In this document: positions 7,907 through 16,153 of the stretch, piece after piece
Numbering within the stretch: position 1 is the stretch's first letter
Layout of the letters: the number at the start of each line of letters is the position of its first letter
NCBI GenBank assembly: GCA_049663825.1
Contig: JBATEC010000235.1
Span: 1 to 37,718, forward strand
Length of the DNA stretch: 37,718 nucleotides
Source: Methanothrix sp049663825
Lineage (GTDB): Archaea > Halobacteriota > Methanosarcinia > Methanotrichales > Methanotrichaceae
Direction of reading: 5' to 3'
Position numbers and translations under genes: made by a program
Notes under the pieces: model-generated
Database searches by the model: none
What the model saw: only the letters and a program-made list of their open reading frames with translations
Told to the model about the DNA's origin: nothing

Positions 7907-9133
7907 TCAATATACACTGTCTAGGCTCTCCGTCGTCGTCACCTGGTAGGTGTAATTGATGGCCGTTTTCTGTCGCGGCGCAAGAGCCAGCTTCCATTTC
8001 AGGCTGGTGGCCGTGCTCTCGGCGGGCTTTGGCGTGACTGAGATTATCACTGCCTCCTGGGGAACTGTGTCTGTTACTTCCAGCGCTGCTACACGGTCCA
8101 GGTTGCTCTTGATCTTCAGATAGTATGTCCAGGTTTCAGTGGTCTCTTTAACTGTGTGATTTCTGGCTCCAGAGCCTATCTCCCTGATATTCTCGGTTAT
8201 ATTGTAGTCTGAAAGCTTGCTTTCCACCTTCAGATCTGCAGATGGGCCCACCACAATAGAGGCGTTGGTGCCGGCAGGAGTGTAGGGCATGTCGATGGTG
8301 GAAACATACTCGTCATTTCTGTAGAGCATTGCGCTTCCAGTCGGCCATGGATTTGTCAGGGTGTTGTTGGCCCGGATCTCCTCCTTGGCTGGGCCTTCCG
8401 TCTGGCTGGAGGCATCCCATGTGTAGATTCTCACCAGGGGCGACTCTTCCTCGAAGAGCGGGAAACCTATCTCCTTGTCCATGACCAGGTCTTTTCGCCC
8501 ATCCAGCTCGAAGATGTAGAGCGTCTCCAGCTCGCCGGTGGCCGGTGCGGCTGCATAGTCCATGGCCTCAGCCAGGGGGGCAGCTGCGCCGTATCTCTGA
8601 TTTATCTGGGGCGCGGCCTTGGCAAGAAAGGGCTCCATTCCCTGAGGCAGGCCGGCTACCAGCTTGAGCCGCACGTTCTTAAGATCCTCTCCGCCCTGGT
8701 TGCTGAGCACGGCATTGGCCTTCACCAGTACAGAGTCGCTAAGAAGGTGCAGGTCGTACACCGGCTCCCAGGTGGCGGCATTGTACATGAGATAGGAGAG
8801 GTCAAAACTTTGCGATCCCGGCGCGGAGATGTTCAGAGAGTAAACGGGATTGGCATCGTAGACCACTCTTTCCTGAGTAGCGTTGCTGACGGAAAGGAGC
8901 ACTGAGCTTTGCTCGGCTTTTTCAGGAACGTTGATCACAAACTTGTGTACGCCCTCGGTCACATCCAGGCTTCCCGTTCGTTTCACTGCCATCAGGCCGT
9001 CCGGATAGATTGTGACGGAGTCTACAGGCAGGGTAATGGCTGTGGTAGCCTCGACCGACTGAGTGCTATCAACTGATGCCAGAGCTACTGGCAGGCAAAG
9101 CGATAGCATCAAAAGAACTGCAAAGGATTTCAA
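7907..9133 (-). CDS. Secreted DUF4139-like beta-rich protein
   Basis: A 408-residue exported protein. Residues 1-19 form a signal peptide (MKSFAVLLMLSLCLPVALA). An N-terminal beta region (PVDSVTIYPDGLMAVKRTG) is followed by a DUF4139-like domain (PF13598 type): the block around YNAATWEPVYDLHLLSDSV and the following VLSNQGGEDLKNVRLKLVAG is characteristic, and TWTYYLKIKSN lies near the C-terminus. The long N-terminal coiled-coil region of bacterial relatives is absent. The start is TTG 9133, chosen because AGGAGGTG lies five bases upstream. A TAAGT/ACTTA inverted repeat overlaps the promoter. The function of the family is not established. Confidence 0.75.
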   Translation of the reverse strand: MKSFAVLLMLSLCLPVALASVDSTQSVEATTAITLPVDSVTIYPDGLMAVKRTGSLDVTEGVHKFVINVPEKAEQSSVLLSVSNATQERVVYDANPVYSLNISAPGSQSFDLSYLMYNAATWEPVYDLHLLSDSVLVKANAVLSNQGGEDLKNVRLKLVAGLPQGMEPFLAKAAPQINQRYGAAAPLAEAMDYAAAPATGELETLYIFELDGRKDLVMDKEIGFPLFEEESPLVRIYTWDASSQTEGPAKEEIRANNTLTNPWPTGSAMLYRNDEYVSTIDMPYTPAGTNASIVVGPSADLKVESKLSDYNITENIREIGSGARNHTVKETTETWTYYLKIKSNLDRVAALEVTDTVPQEAVIISVTPKPAESTATSLKWKLALAPRQKTAINYTYQVTTTESLDSVY

Positions 9134-9161
9134 ATTGACACCTCCTGATAAAATTGCATGC

Positions 9162-9179
9162 TAAGTGTATTATAACTTA
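9162..9179 (-). promoter_or_regulatory. Promoter with inverted repeat upstream of the DUF4139-like gene
   Basis: TAAGT at 9162-9166 and ACTTA at 9175-9179 form an inverted repeat with an eight-base A/T spacer. The spacer includes TATAATAC on the minus strand, a plausible box A placed about 37 bases before TTG 9133. An overlapping repeat and box A would suit a repressor or be fortuitous in AT-rich DNA. Confidence 0.3.
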
Positions 9180-9238
9180 TCATGATATTCCTGCAGAAAA
9201 AGAGATGATTGCAGAGATCCGATATCTGCTAAATATTT

Positions 9239-9652
9239 TCAATTGTAAAAATAAAGCTCCGCATCAAGCGCTCTCTTGATGTTCTCAGCCCGTCTGAAGC
9301 CATGCTGTTCCCCATCAAATTCAACTAAGGCGACCGGCAGTCCTTTGGTACGCAACGCATCAAACATCATTATCCTCAAGGCCCTGGAAAATGATCACGG
9401 GGCACGATAGTCGCTCCGAGAAATAGATTGGAGAGCGCTTTCTATAAAGTTCGCGACGTTTTGGGTAGGGGCCTACCAGCCTATCAAGATATCGCGACTC
9501 GAACTTATGCGTCTGCTTCGTGAGAACTTCCAGATCGCTTATTCCGTAGTAGCTTGCACCGGCCTTGAAAGTGCTGCGGAAGGTGAGAGCGCCAAGCGTC
9601 GTGTAGCCGCCTGCACTACCACCGCGAATGATGAGCCGATTGCCGTCCAGAT
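9239..9652 (-). pseudogene. Decayed S9 (prolyl oligopeptidase) family peptidase, C-terminal fragment
   Basis: Minus-strand translation from about 9652 gives the C-terminal catalytic part of an S9-family serine peptidase: IIRGGSAGGYTTLGAL contains the nucleophile serine motif, and FQGLEDNDV contains the catalytic Asp motif. A TGA stop follows, and the protein resumes in another frame as MMFDALRTKGLPVALVEF and EQHGFRRAENIKRAL, which carries the catalytic His, ending at TGA 9239. The junction after LED lacks the segment (usually VVPPNQA) expected between these motifs, so a small frame-breaking deletion is likely. The first several hundred residues are absent: homology ends where the methyltransferase gene ends. 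No start codon or promoter serves the fragment. Confidence 0.8.
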
Positions 9653-9654
9653 CT

Positions 9655-10467
9655 CTATTTCTTTATGCATTTTACGTAGATCCTGTAGCCCAGGAGATTA
9701 AGCCCCTTCCCAGGCTGCATCCGGCGCACCAGCAGGCGGGAGAGCCTCTCCTGAAAAAATCCCGGATCGATGACGGGCCGCCATCGGCTCATGAAGAGGT
9801 AGCCCTGACATGGCTTGAAGTCAAAGCCCCGGAAAGAGAGGACGGCAAATCCTGCCTCCTGCAGTGATTTCTGAAACTCCGCAGGCGAAACATATTCAGG
9901 GGGATTTATCCGTTCCCGGAAGAGATGCTTTCTGATCAGGGTGTAGTGGGAGACGCGAGAAAAGAAGTCCACCACCAGGATTCCTTCCGGTTTCAAAACA
10001 CGATAAAATTCCTGCAGAGCCCTTGCTGCTGCCAGTGTGTTGGGCAGACAAGTGAGAACGCCGCTGCTTACCACCCGGTCGAAGGACTGGTCCTGGAAGG
10101 GAAGGCTGGTCACAGAGCCCTGCAAGAAGCCGGCCCGATCATCGTCCGCTGCCCGAAAAGCCGCCCGGCCCAGCATGTTGCCGGAGAAATCCATGCCAAC
10201 GATCTGCAAAGCTGAACTTTTGCCTGTTTTATTTTTCAGGGCTCTCAGGAGCAGGTTCCCGTTGCCGCATCCGGCATCCAAGACCCGGCCCTTTGCCCCG
10301 GAAAAGCAGAACCTGGATGCTACCTCCTCGAAGTCTCCCATCATCTTCAAAATGAAATCGGGCGTATCATCCGGCAGGTCGCGCGCCAGCTTGAGGTCAA
10401 TCTCTTCTCCACACCTCTTCTGGTCTTCCCAGAACTCCAGCTCCTCCTTCTGCAGGCGGCAGTCCAT
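9655..10467 (-). CDS. SAM-dependent class I methyltransferase
   Basis: A 270-residue protein with a Rossmann-type methyltransferase domain. SAM-binding motif I is RVLDAGCGNGNLLLRAL (about residues 60-76), then VGMDFSGNMLG, the acidic turn, the motif FDRVVSSGVLTCL and RVLKPEGILVVDFFS. The N-terminal helix region (LQKEELEFWEDQKRCGEE) and the C-terminal beta region probably set substrate choice, which cannot be read from the sequence. I start at ATG 10467 because GGAGGAGGTG lies eight bases upstream; the frame is open another 15 codons without such support. Its stop abuts the S9 peptidase fragment. Confidence 0.87.
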   Translation of the reverse strand: MDCRLQKEELEFWEDQKRCGEEIDLKLARDLPDDTPDFILKMMGDFEEVASRFCFSGAKGRVLDAGCGNGNLLLRALKNKTGKSSALQIVGMDFSGNMLGRAAFRAADDDRAGFLQGSVTSLPFQDQSFDRVVSSGVLTCLPNTLAAARALQEFYRVLKPEGILVVDFFSRVSHYTLIRKHLFRERINPPEYVSPAEFQKSLQEAGFAVLSFRGFDFKPCQGYLFMSRWRPVIDPGFFQERLSRLLVRRMQPGKGLNLLGYRIYVKCIKK

Positions 10468-10618
10468 CCCTAAGGCACCTCCTCCAACTTTGAATGCTTG
10501 ACACACGGGCAAATTCGCCCCAAAGCCATGAGGTGAGACTTATTAATAGTTTGCCTGTTTATAGAGTATGGCTTCAGAAAGGCGCAAAAATGATCTGCGA
10601 AAGTGCCTGAGGTGATTT

Positions 10619-11233
10619 ATGATATCTAGCGTTCTTGTCATGGCGGCATACTTTGTACTCTTTGCCGTGGTACACAGCCTCCTGGCAGATCCCAGATTAA
10701 AGATGTGGGCGAGAAGCGTGCTCGGAAATGCTTTTGATCGCTGGCAGAGGCTGGCCTACAACCTGCTCGCTCTGCTCATGATGCTGCCATTTTTTATCAT
10801 CCTGATCTTCCTGCCGGATAGAACATCCTACATCATTCCCGCGCCCTGGTGCTGGCTGATGGCAGGCGGCCAGCTCCTGGCAGCTTTGGCGCTGCTTCTG
10901 ACCTTGCGCCAGACGGGCGTATCCTATTTCCTGGGCCTGTTCCAATTGAGGAGCTTGAATGGGCAGGCGAGCACAGAGGGCGGGTTGGTGACGGACGGCT
11001 TCTACTGCCACATCAGAAATCCTCTATTCTTCTTTGCCGCAGTTTTCCTCTGGCTCTCTCCCATCATGACCGAGAATCTACTGGCCTTCAACATCCTGGC
11101 CACTGTCTATTTTTACCTGGGTGCCCGGCACGAGGAGAGATCGCTGCAAGAGGAGTTCGGAAAGGAGTATGATGAGTACAGGAAAGCTGTGCCCATGTTC
11201 TTTCCAAGGCTCAGATGCTCGGGTGATATTTAG
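10619..11233 (+). CDS. Membrane methyltransferase of the ICMT/phospholipid N-methyltransferase type
   Basis: A 204-residue membrane protein with about five helices (near residues 3-22, 43-62, 75-95, 132-150, 155-165). The C-terminal signature GFYCHIRNPLFFF, followed later by RHEERSLQEEFGKEYDEYRKAVPMFFP, matches the isoprenylcysteine carboxyl methyltransferase/PEMT superfamily, in which R-H-P and the E-E pair contribute to SAM binding. Methylation of a lipid or prenylated substrate is likely but the substrate is unknown. GAGGTG lies six bases before ATG 10619. It is convergent with the trmB gene. Confidence 0.83.
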   Translation: MISSVLVMAAYFVLFAVVHSLLADPRLKMWARSVLGNAFDRWQRLAYNLLALLMMLPFFIILIFLPDRTSYIIPAPWCWLMAGGQLLAALALLLTLRQTGVSYFLGLFQLRSLNGQASTEGGLVTDGFYCHIRNPLFFFAAVFLWLSPIMTENLLAFNILATVYFYLGARHEERSLQEEFGKEYDEYRKAVPMFFPRLRCSGDI

Positions 11234-11252
11234 GACATTATGTGAAGACATT

Positions 11253-11975
11253 CTAGACCATGGATTCCCATACCGCTTTCTGCAGCATGGCAATTACAGG
11301 CAGCTTTATGATTATGGCCAGCTTTTCGCCGCTCATTGTGCCGATGACTATGGATGACCTGCCGTCGGCAATCATCAGGGCATCTATGCTGTTGCTGGTG
11401 CCGTCGATGATGCTGTCTTTGAAGAACCTCTCCGATCCCGCTTTCATCTCCAGGACCTCGAAGCCTGAGCCCTCGAACTTCTCTATTCTGTCAACCTTGA
11501 TCTGCAAGCCGACCACTTTTTTCATTTCAGCTCTGTGCTCAATCAGGAGCTCAGGGCTTCTGCAGAAGACGATCAGCTCCTGTTCAACCTTGCTGAGAAA
11601 ATCTCTGATCCGGTTCTTTATGCCCCACTCGCTGCGAACGCACCAAACCGGAGAGCTGCCGTGCGCCTCCAGATTGAGGCTCAAAAGCTCACTGGTGGAC
11701 CGGTCGATGGACGCCACCAGCTCATCTCTCAGCCTTTCCATGACCCGATCCGGTTCAACAGCCCGGTAGTAGGTGGGTGAGCCCTGCACAAACTCCACAA
11801 AGCCCTTGCTGCCCAGATCTCTCAGGATGTCGTAAATCCTGGTTCTGGGAACGCCGCACAGTTCGTGCACCTCTCTGGCAGTAGCCTCGCCCATGCCCAC
11901 CAGCGTGGCATATGCTTTGGCCTCATATTCTGTAAGTCCCAGCTTTCGCAAGCCCTCTACTATTCCTTCTTGCAT
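11253..11975 (-). CDS. TrmB-family transcriptional regulator
   Basis: A 240-residue regulator. The N-terminal winged helix-turn-helix (LRKLGLTEYEAKAYATLV, then REVHELCGVPRTRIYDILRDL and KGFVEF) is the TrmB DNA-binding domain at about residues 7-70. A short helical linker (PDRVMERLRDELVASIDRS) leads to an effector domain of about 150 residues, with FCRSPELL and ALMIADGRSSIVIG. Related proteins sense sugars or other metabolites; no ligand can be assigned here. Its ATG lies on the edge of a perfect inverted repeat, pointing to autoregulation. It is divergent from the envelope-protein/ABC cluster starting at 12056, a probable target. Confidence 0.92.
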   Translation of the reverse strand: MQEGIVEGLRKLGLTEYEAKAYATLVGMGEATAREVHELCGVPRTRIYDILRDLGSKGFVEFVQGSPTYYRAVEPDRVMERLRDELVASIDRSTSELLSLNLEAHGSSPVWCVRSEWGIKNRIRDFLSKVEQELIVFCRSPELLIEHRAEMKKVVGLQIKVDRIEKFEGSGFEVLEMKAGSERFFKDSIIDGTSNSIDALMIADGRSSIVIGTMSGEKLAIIIKLPVIAMLQKAVWESMV

Positions 11976-11995
11976 TGTAACTCACTTCGTTACAA
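11975..11995. promoter_or_regulatory. Perfect inverted repeat at the trmB start, probable operator
   Basis: TTGTAAC (11975-11981) and GTTACAA (11989-11995) are exact inverted repeats separated by seven bases. The first base is part of the trmB start codon, and a minus-strand box A-like TATTTAAC lies about 10 bases further upstream, so transcription should begin within the repeat. A dimer bound here would block initiation. Position and symmetry fit autoregulation by the adjacent TrmB protein; that it also controls the divergent cluster is inference. Confidence 0.6.
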
Positions 11996-12055
11996 CAAAG
12001 TTAAATAGATTGTTGCTGAATCATTATTGGTTTAGCATCCATCAGGCGGATTTAA

Positions 12056-13147
12056 ATGACATACAAACATCCGGTCGATAGCAATCGATATGCCCATTCA
12101 GCAGTTGGGTCGTGCTTCCTTGTTTTAGCACTGATCACGGTCTGCCTTCCGTCTTCGCAGGCCATCGAGGCCGGTGCGCCCATTCCTCCGGAAAAGTTCG
12201 GGGACGACTACTACAAAGTATACGGAACACCCAATCTGACCGTCTCCCTGGAACGCTCTAATGTCGATCAGGGTGAGGAGACATCTCTCTTTTTGACGCT
12301 GACCAACCGGGGAAGGATAACCTCTTTCCAGGTAAATGAGGAGCCCGGTGCCAATAAAAGAGAGGAACTCTTAGCGGCACAAAAAGAGCAGGAGCTGGAA
12401 AAACAGAGAACCATCGCCCAGGATGTATCCCTCTTTCTTTTGGCCGAGAACGAGAGCGCCATAGACATAAAGCGTGCTGTGGCCTTTCCCGGCAACATTC
12501 GTGAAGGCCAGACGTCCGCCCGGCTGGAGTTTCCCATTGAAGCTTACAAGAATACAAAGCCCGGCCAATACCGGCTTGATGCCATCGTTAATTACACTTA
12601 CCAGAGGGACGTGGCTGTGAAGGGGGATGAGGACCACCCGGAGAGCCCGGATGTCTTCTACTGGTATGACAGCCTCAGCCAGACCATTCCCATAACCCTG
12701 ATCGTAGAGCGAAGAAGCAACGCGCAGTTTGAGATAATTGATGTCAGCCCCCCCTTCCTGGAGGCAGGCTCCAAGGATAATGTGATCAAGATTCGCATAA
12801 AAAATGTGGGCCATGATACTGCGAATGACCTGGTGGCCCGGCTTCGTCCGGAGAACGGCCTTTATGTGAGCGTGGACGAGTCGCCGATAGCGGCCTTGCC
12901 GCCGCAGCAGGAGGCGGAACTGCTCTTTAAAATGGATGTCTCCAAGGATGCCGTTTCAGGCAAAATGTATCAGCTCAAGGTTCTCTTCGAGTTTTCCGAT
13001 AGCTATCGGGATGATCTATCCGACGAGGAGTTTGCCTATCTAAAGATCGAGCCGCAGAGCATAGGCCGACCGTGGGCCGCCGTCCTTCTCCTCGTTGTGC
13101 TGGCCGTCGTCCTGATCGTAGCAGTCAAGAGAAGAAGCAAGAGCTGA
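12056..13147 (+). CDS. Membrane-anchored extracytoplasmic COG1361-type protein of an ABC cluster
   Basis: A 363-residue protein with a hydrophobic N-terminal signal segment (about residues 16-36, ending SSQAIEAG), a long extracytoplasmic part and a C-terminal membrane anchor (AAVLLLVVLAVVLIVAVKRRSKS). The exterior contains at least two immunoglobulin-like beta domains of the COG1361 kind: LTVSLERSNVDQGEETSLFLTLTNRG near residue 60 and FEIIDVSPPFLEAGSKDNVIKIRIKNVG near residue 225. A charged stretch (REELLAAQKEQELEKQRT) interrupts the first. Six bases separate it from the ABC ATPase, so it is probably the exterior component of the same transporter or its substrate-capture partner. Confidence 0.8.
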   Translation: MTYKHPVDSNRYAHSAVGSCFLVLALITVCLPSSQAIEAGAPIPPEKFGDDYYKVYGTPNLTVSLERSNVDQGEETSLFLTLTNRGRITSFQVNEEPGANKREELLAAQKEQELEKQRTIAQDVSLFLLAENESAIDIKRAVAFPGNIREGQTSARLEFPIEAYKNTKPGQYRLDAIVNYTYQRDVAVKGDEDHPESPDVFYWYDSLSQTIPITLIVERRSNAQFEIIDVSPPFLEAGSKDNVIKIRIKNVGHDTANDLVARLRPENGLYVSVDESPIAALPPQQEAELLFKMDVSKDAVSGKMYQLKVLFEFSDSYRDDLSDEEFAYLKIEPQSIGRPWAAVLLLVVLAVVLIVAVKRRSKS

Positions 13148-13153
13148 AGGGAC

Positions 13154-14077
13154 ATGGCAGGGAGGAGAATGATGTTGGGAATGCAGCCAGCAATTTCTGC
13201 GCGGGGTGTGACCAAAAGCTTCGGGCAGCAGCGGGCCCTGGACAACCTTACTGTTGACATTCCCTCAGGTGTGACCTACTGCCTGCTCGGGCCAAACGGT
13301 TCGGGCAAGACCACCTTCATCCGAGCCATCGTCCGGCTGCTGCACCTGGATGGAGGAGAGATGTCCGTCTTGGGCCGGCCAGTCTCCGAAGTTGATAAGA
13401 TCTACTCTCAGATCGGTTACATGACCCAGCATAAGGCCCTCTATCCAGACCTGACGGTACAGGAGAATATGGAGTTTTATGCGGGGCTTTATGGCCTGAA
13501 CAAGCAACAGAGAGTGACGAGGCTCGATGAACTGCTCAGAATGGTCGATCTCTTGGAGCACCGAGGCCGTCTGGCGGGAGCGCTCTCCGGCGGCATGTAT
13601 CAGAGGCTCTCTTTGGCCTGCACCCTCATCCACGAGCCAGAGCTGTTATTGCTGGATGAGCCAACCGTGGGCGTCGATCCCCGGCTGCGGCAAACATTCT
13701 GGGAGTACTTCGAGAGGCTGACGCAGGAGGGCAAGACTGTGCTCATCACCACACACCTCATGGATGAAGCTGAGAAATGCCAGATGGTGGGCTACATGCG
13801 CGCCGGAAGGATGGCGGCCCAGGGTACGCCGGAGGAGATCTTGCGCCTGGCCGGGCTGCGGCCCCAGCTCAGGTTGTGGCTGGCCGAGCCGGAGAGGGAC
13901 GCAGCTCTTCTTCGAGCAGAGGGTTATGAGATCGATGTCGTTGGCGGCGTTGTGCAGGTCCGTCTGGAAGGCCATGCCCAGATCAAAGATATCCTGGCAG
14001 CCGTCTCGCCTCTGGATATGAGGCTGGCAGAGCCCAAACTGGAAGAAGCATTCCTGCGCCTCTCGGAGGCGGCATGA
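13154..14077 (+). CDS. ABC transporter ATP-binding protein
   Basis: A 307-residue ATPase of the drug/polymer-export type. Walker A is GPNGSGKTT at 46-54, the Q-loop is in YMTQHKALYP, the signature LSGGMYQR is at 144-151, Walker B LLLLDEP at 164-170, and the switch His is at 201 in ITTHLMDEAE. A C-terminal extension of about 80 residues follows the ATPase core, as in ABC-2 exporters. ATG 13154 follows GAAGGG, but a stronger GGGAGGAG lies inside, so ATG 13172 or 13181 (MQPAISARG) may be used; the domain itself begins at ISARGVTKSF. It overlaps the permease gene by four bases (ATGA). Confidence 0.94.
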   Translation: MAGRRMMLGMQPAISARGVTKSFGQQRALDNLTVDIPSGVTYCLLGPNGSGKTTFIRAIVRLLHLDGGEMSVLGRPVSEVDKIYSQIGYMTQHKALYPDLTVQENMEFYAGLYGLNKQQRVTRLDELLRMVDLLEHRGRLAGALSGGMYQRLSLACTLIHEPELLLLDEPTVGVDPRLRQTFWEYFERLTQEGKTVLITTHLMDEAEKCQMVGYMRAGRMAAQGTPEEILRLAGLRPQLRLWLAEPERDAALLRAEGYEIDVVGGVVQVRLEGHAQIKDILAAVSPLDMRLAEPKLEEAFLRLSEAA

Positions 14078-15153
14078 GCCGCCCAGGCCTGGGCCGCGTC
14101 GGCGTTGTGGCCCTGCGTGTCATTCGCCAGCTCAAAAGGGACCGGCGCACCATCGGCCTGATCGTCTTCGCTCCCATCGTACTCATGATCCTCTTCGGCT
14201 ATGCCCTCTCCGGAGATATGAGCGGTGTCACTTTAGGGCTGGTGGACGGGGGAGGCCATGCGGGCCTGCGTGAGCACCTGGAATCGATTTCTGACTTAGA
14301 TATCCTCTACATAGGGTCGGAGTCGGATGCAGAAAGGCTCATATCGGAAGGGCTGCTGGACGGAGCCGTGATCCTGCGGCCTGATGAGGTGCAGGTACTG
14401 CTGGATGCCAGCAGCCTGCAGATCGCGGGCGCAATTTCGGCGGCGGTGCAGGCGGGAGCGGCTAAGGAAAAGGCCGGCCCGGAGACGGCCAACTTGCGAA
14501 AGGGATCGGAGAGCGCAATCGTAACGCGCTACATCTTCGGCTATGACCTGGAGATGATGGACACGGTGGGCCCGGCCATTTTGGGCCTGGTGGTCTTCTT
14601 CTTCACATTCATCAACGCCGCCATCGCCTTCATCCGGGAGAGGTCGCAAGGAACCTTAGAGAAGTTCATGGTCTCGCCACTCAGCCGGGTGGAGATGGTC
14701 TCCGGCTACGTCCTGGGCTTCTCTCTCTTTACCCTGCTGCAATCTGCCACCACTCTATTCGTAGTAACCGCTCTCTTTAAAGTGCCCCTGCGCGGCAGCG
14801 CACTCACTGCGCTGGCGGTTGTGCTCCTGCTGGGGGCGGGCGCTCTGGTCCTGGGCTGCTTCTTCTCCAACTTTGCTCGAAGCGAGTTTCAGGTGGTGCA
14901 GTTCATACCCCTCATCATCACGCCTCAGATTGTCCTCTGCGGCATCTGGTGGCCCCTGCAATCTGTGCCCGAGTTCATCCGGCCCTTCTCCTACATGCTT
15001 CCCCTCACCTATGCTGCTCATGCCCTGCGATCGGTGATGCTCAAGGGCGCTGGAGTCGCCGACATACTTTATCCCGACCTGCTGGCGCTGGGCATATTCT
15101 TCCTGATCTTCTTTGCGGCGGCGACGCTCATGCTGAGAAGGGAGGTGGCTTAA
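14074..15153 (+). CDS. ABC-2 type transporter permease
   Basis: A 359-residue permease with the ABC-2 layout: an N-terminal cytoplasmic segment (VIRQLKRDRRTIGLIVFAP), one helix at about 25-45, a large extracytoplasmic loop (about 50-165), then five helices from about residue 167 to the end, including IRERSQGTLEKFMVSPLSR between the second and third, a motif typical of COG0842 permeases. The overlap with the ATPase (ATGA) indicates coupled translation. With the ATPase and the anchored exterior protein it forms a likely exporter; the substrate is unknown. Confidence 0.92.
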   Translation: MSRPGLGRVGVVALRVIRQLKRDRRTIGLIVFAPIVLMILFGYALSGDMSGVTLGLVDGGGHAGLREHLESISDLDILYIGSESDAERLISEGLLDGAVILRPDEVQVLLDASSLQIAGAISAAVQAGAAKEKAGPETANLRKGSESAIVTRYIFGYDLEMMDTVGPAILGLVVFFFTFINAAIAFIRERSQGTLEKFMVSPLSRVEMVSGYVLGFSLFTLLQSATTLFVVTALFKVPLRGSALTALAVVLLLGAGALVLGCFFSNFARSEFQVVQFIPLIITPQIVLCGIWWPLQSVPEFIRPFSYMLPLTYAAHALRSVMLKGAGVADILYPDLLALGIFFLIFFAAATLMLRREVA

Positions 15154-15271
15154 TCAAAAATAGAACATGATAAACCATCGCTGCAAAAGGTCTTTATGAC
15201 ATCATTTGGTGATTGCTATAAGAGCCAAGATAGTTCTATTTATCCATCGGCATTAAATCTTGATCCCAATT

Positions 15272-15781
15272 TTATATCAAATTTCTAGCCATGCCCGCCT
15301 GCATTTCATTCATGTTTTTTACGATCTCACTCATCATTTGCCATAGCTGATTCATCTTTTGATCATTATTTTGAAAGGCACTTTCGGCTTCAGTTCGTGC
15401 ATTCTTGCATGCAATCCATGGATATTGACCCGCCACACCAGTTTGAATGAAAGTTCCTTTCATCAATAGATCACCAGAAGATCCAGAAACCACACCGCTA
15501 TATTTTTGAGTCCACTCATTAGGTCTTTCCCGAGTGAATTTAACTGTCCCATCTGGGGATATAGTTCCGCTTATAATATCCACCGGTTCCTGACCATTTG
15601 TCCGGATCATCATGCCAGAAAATTTAACTGAATTTTGCTGCTGCATGTCCAGCTTGAAATTAAAATCTGTATTTGCCACCATCGCCCAAGTGCCTGTGAG
15701 GTCATATTCGGCGGCTCCTATTCCTGCTGATGCCCAAAGCAATGTGGAAACAGCCAAAATTATTAACGACAATGATTTCAT
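15272..15781 (-). CDS. Small secreted protein of unknown function
   Basis: A 169-residue protein beginning at ATG 15781 with a signal peptide (MKSLSLIILAVSTLLWASAGIGAA). The frame stays open upstream to 15904, but the signal peptide marks this start. The mature part begins YDLTGTWAMVANTDFNF and shows alternating beta patterns (FSGMMIRTNG, GTISPDGTVKFTRE, LLMKGTFIQTG), like small lipocalin-like beta barrels. It ends with a helical segment rich in Asn, Gln and Met (NNDQKMNQLWQMMSEIVKNMNEMQAG). No family is recognised. It is convergent with the ABC permease gene. Confidence 0.65.
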   Translation of the reverse strand: MKSLSLIILAVSTLLWASAGIGAAEYDLTGTWAMVANTDFNFKLDMQQQNSVKFSGMMIRTNGQEPVDIISGTISPDGTVKFTRERPNEWTQKYSGVVSGSSGDLLMKGTFIQTGVAGQYPWIACKNARTEAESAFQNNDQKMNQLWQMMSEIVKNMNEMQAGMARNLI

Positions 15782-16030
15782 AGTATATTCCAACCTACAA
15801 TATTGTTTAATTGAAATGAATAATGAAAAGGTTTGTGGTTGATCTTCAATTGGAATATTATTCATATGGAGTGCTTCTTTCTCGATACGGCAGAACTGCT
15901 GCATCGACGGGAAATCTTTTGCCCGGCCTTGCTATGCCATCAAGTGATCAGTATGCAGGGGCCAATTACTCCTCCCGATAGCCGAGATGACTGTGAAATG
16001 CTGGCGCTCAGAGACTTTTTCGGGGGCTTC

Positions 16031-16129
16031 CTAGTACAGCGAGGCCGAAATATAACTATGATTTCGTCCATTCACAACGATGGATTATCCCGTCATATTC
16101 ATGGCCTTAATTAAGCCTCGCTGTACTAG
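16031..16129. repeat. MITE-like element: perfect 15-bp terminal inverted repeats
   Basis: CTAGTACAGCGAGGC at 16031-16045 is the exact reverse complement of GCCTCGCTGTACTAG at 16115-16129. The 69-base interior has no coding potential. Each end carries a TA within its outer four bases, which would suit a TA-targeting (IS630/Tc1-like) element, though the target duplication cannot be proven from one copy. It lies in a gene-free stretch of about 370 bases (15782-16153) between two minus-strand genes. An alternative is a long stem-loop in RNA. Confidence 0.5.
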
Positions 16130-16153
16130 CCACTTCCTGGCCTGGTGGCAAGC

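Noticed and set aside
9507..9701. Plus-strand 64-codon frame near 9.6 kb
   Set aside because: It is antisense to the S9 peptidase fragment, whose catalytic motifs are clear.
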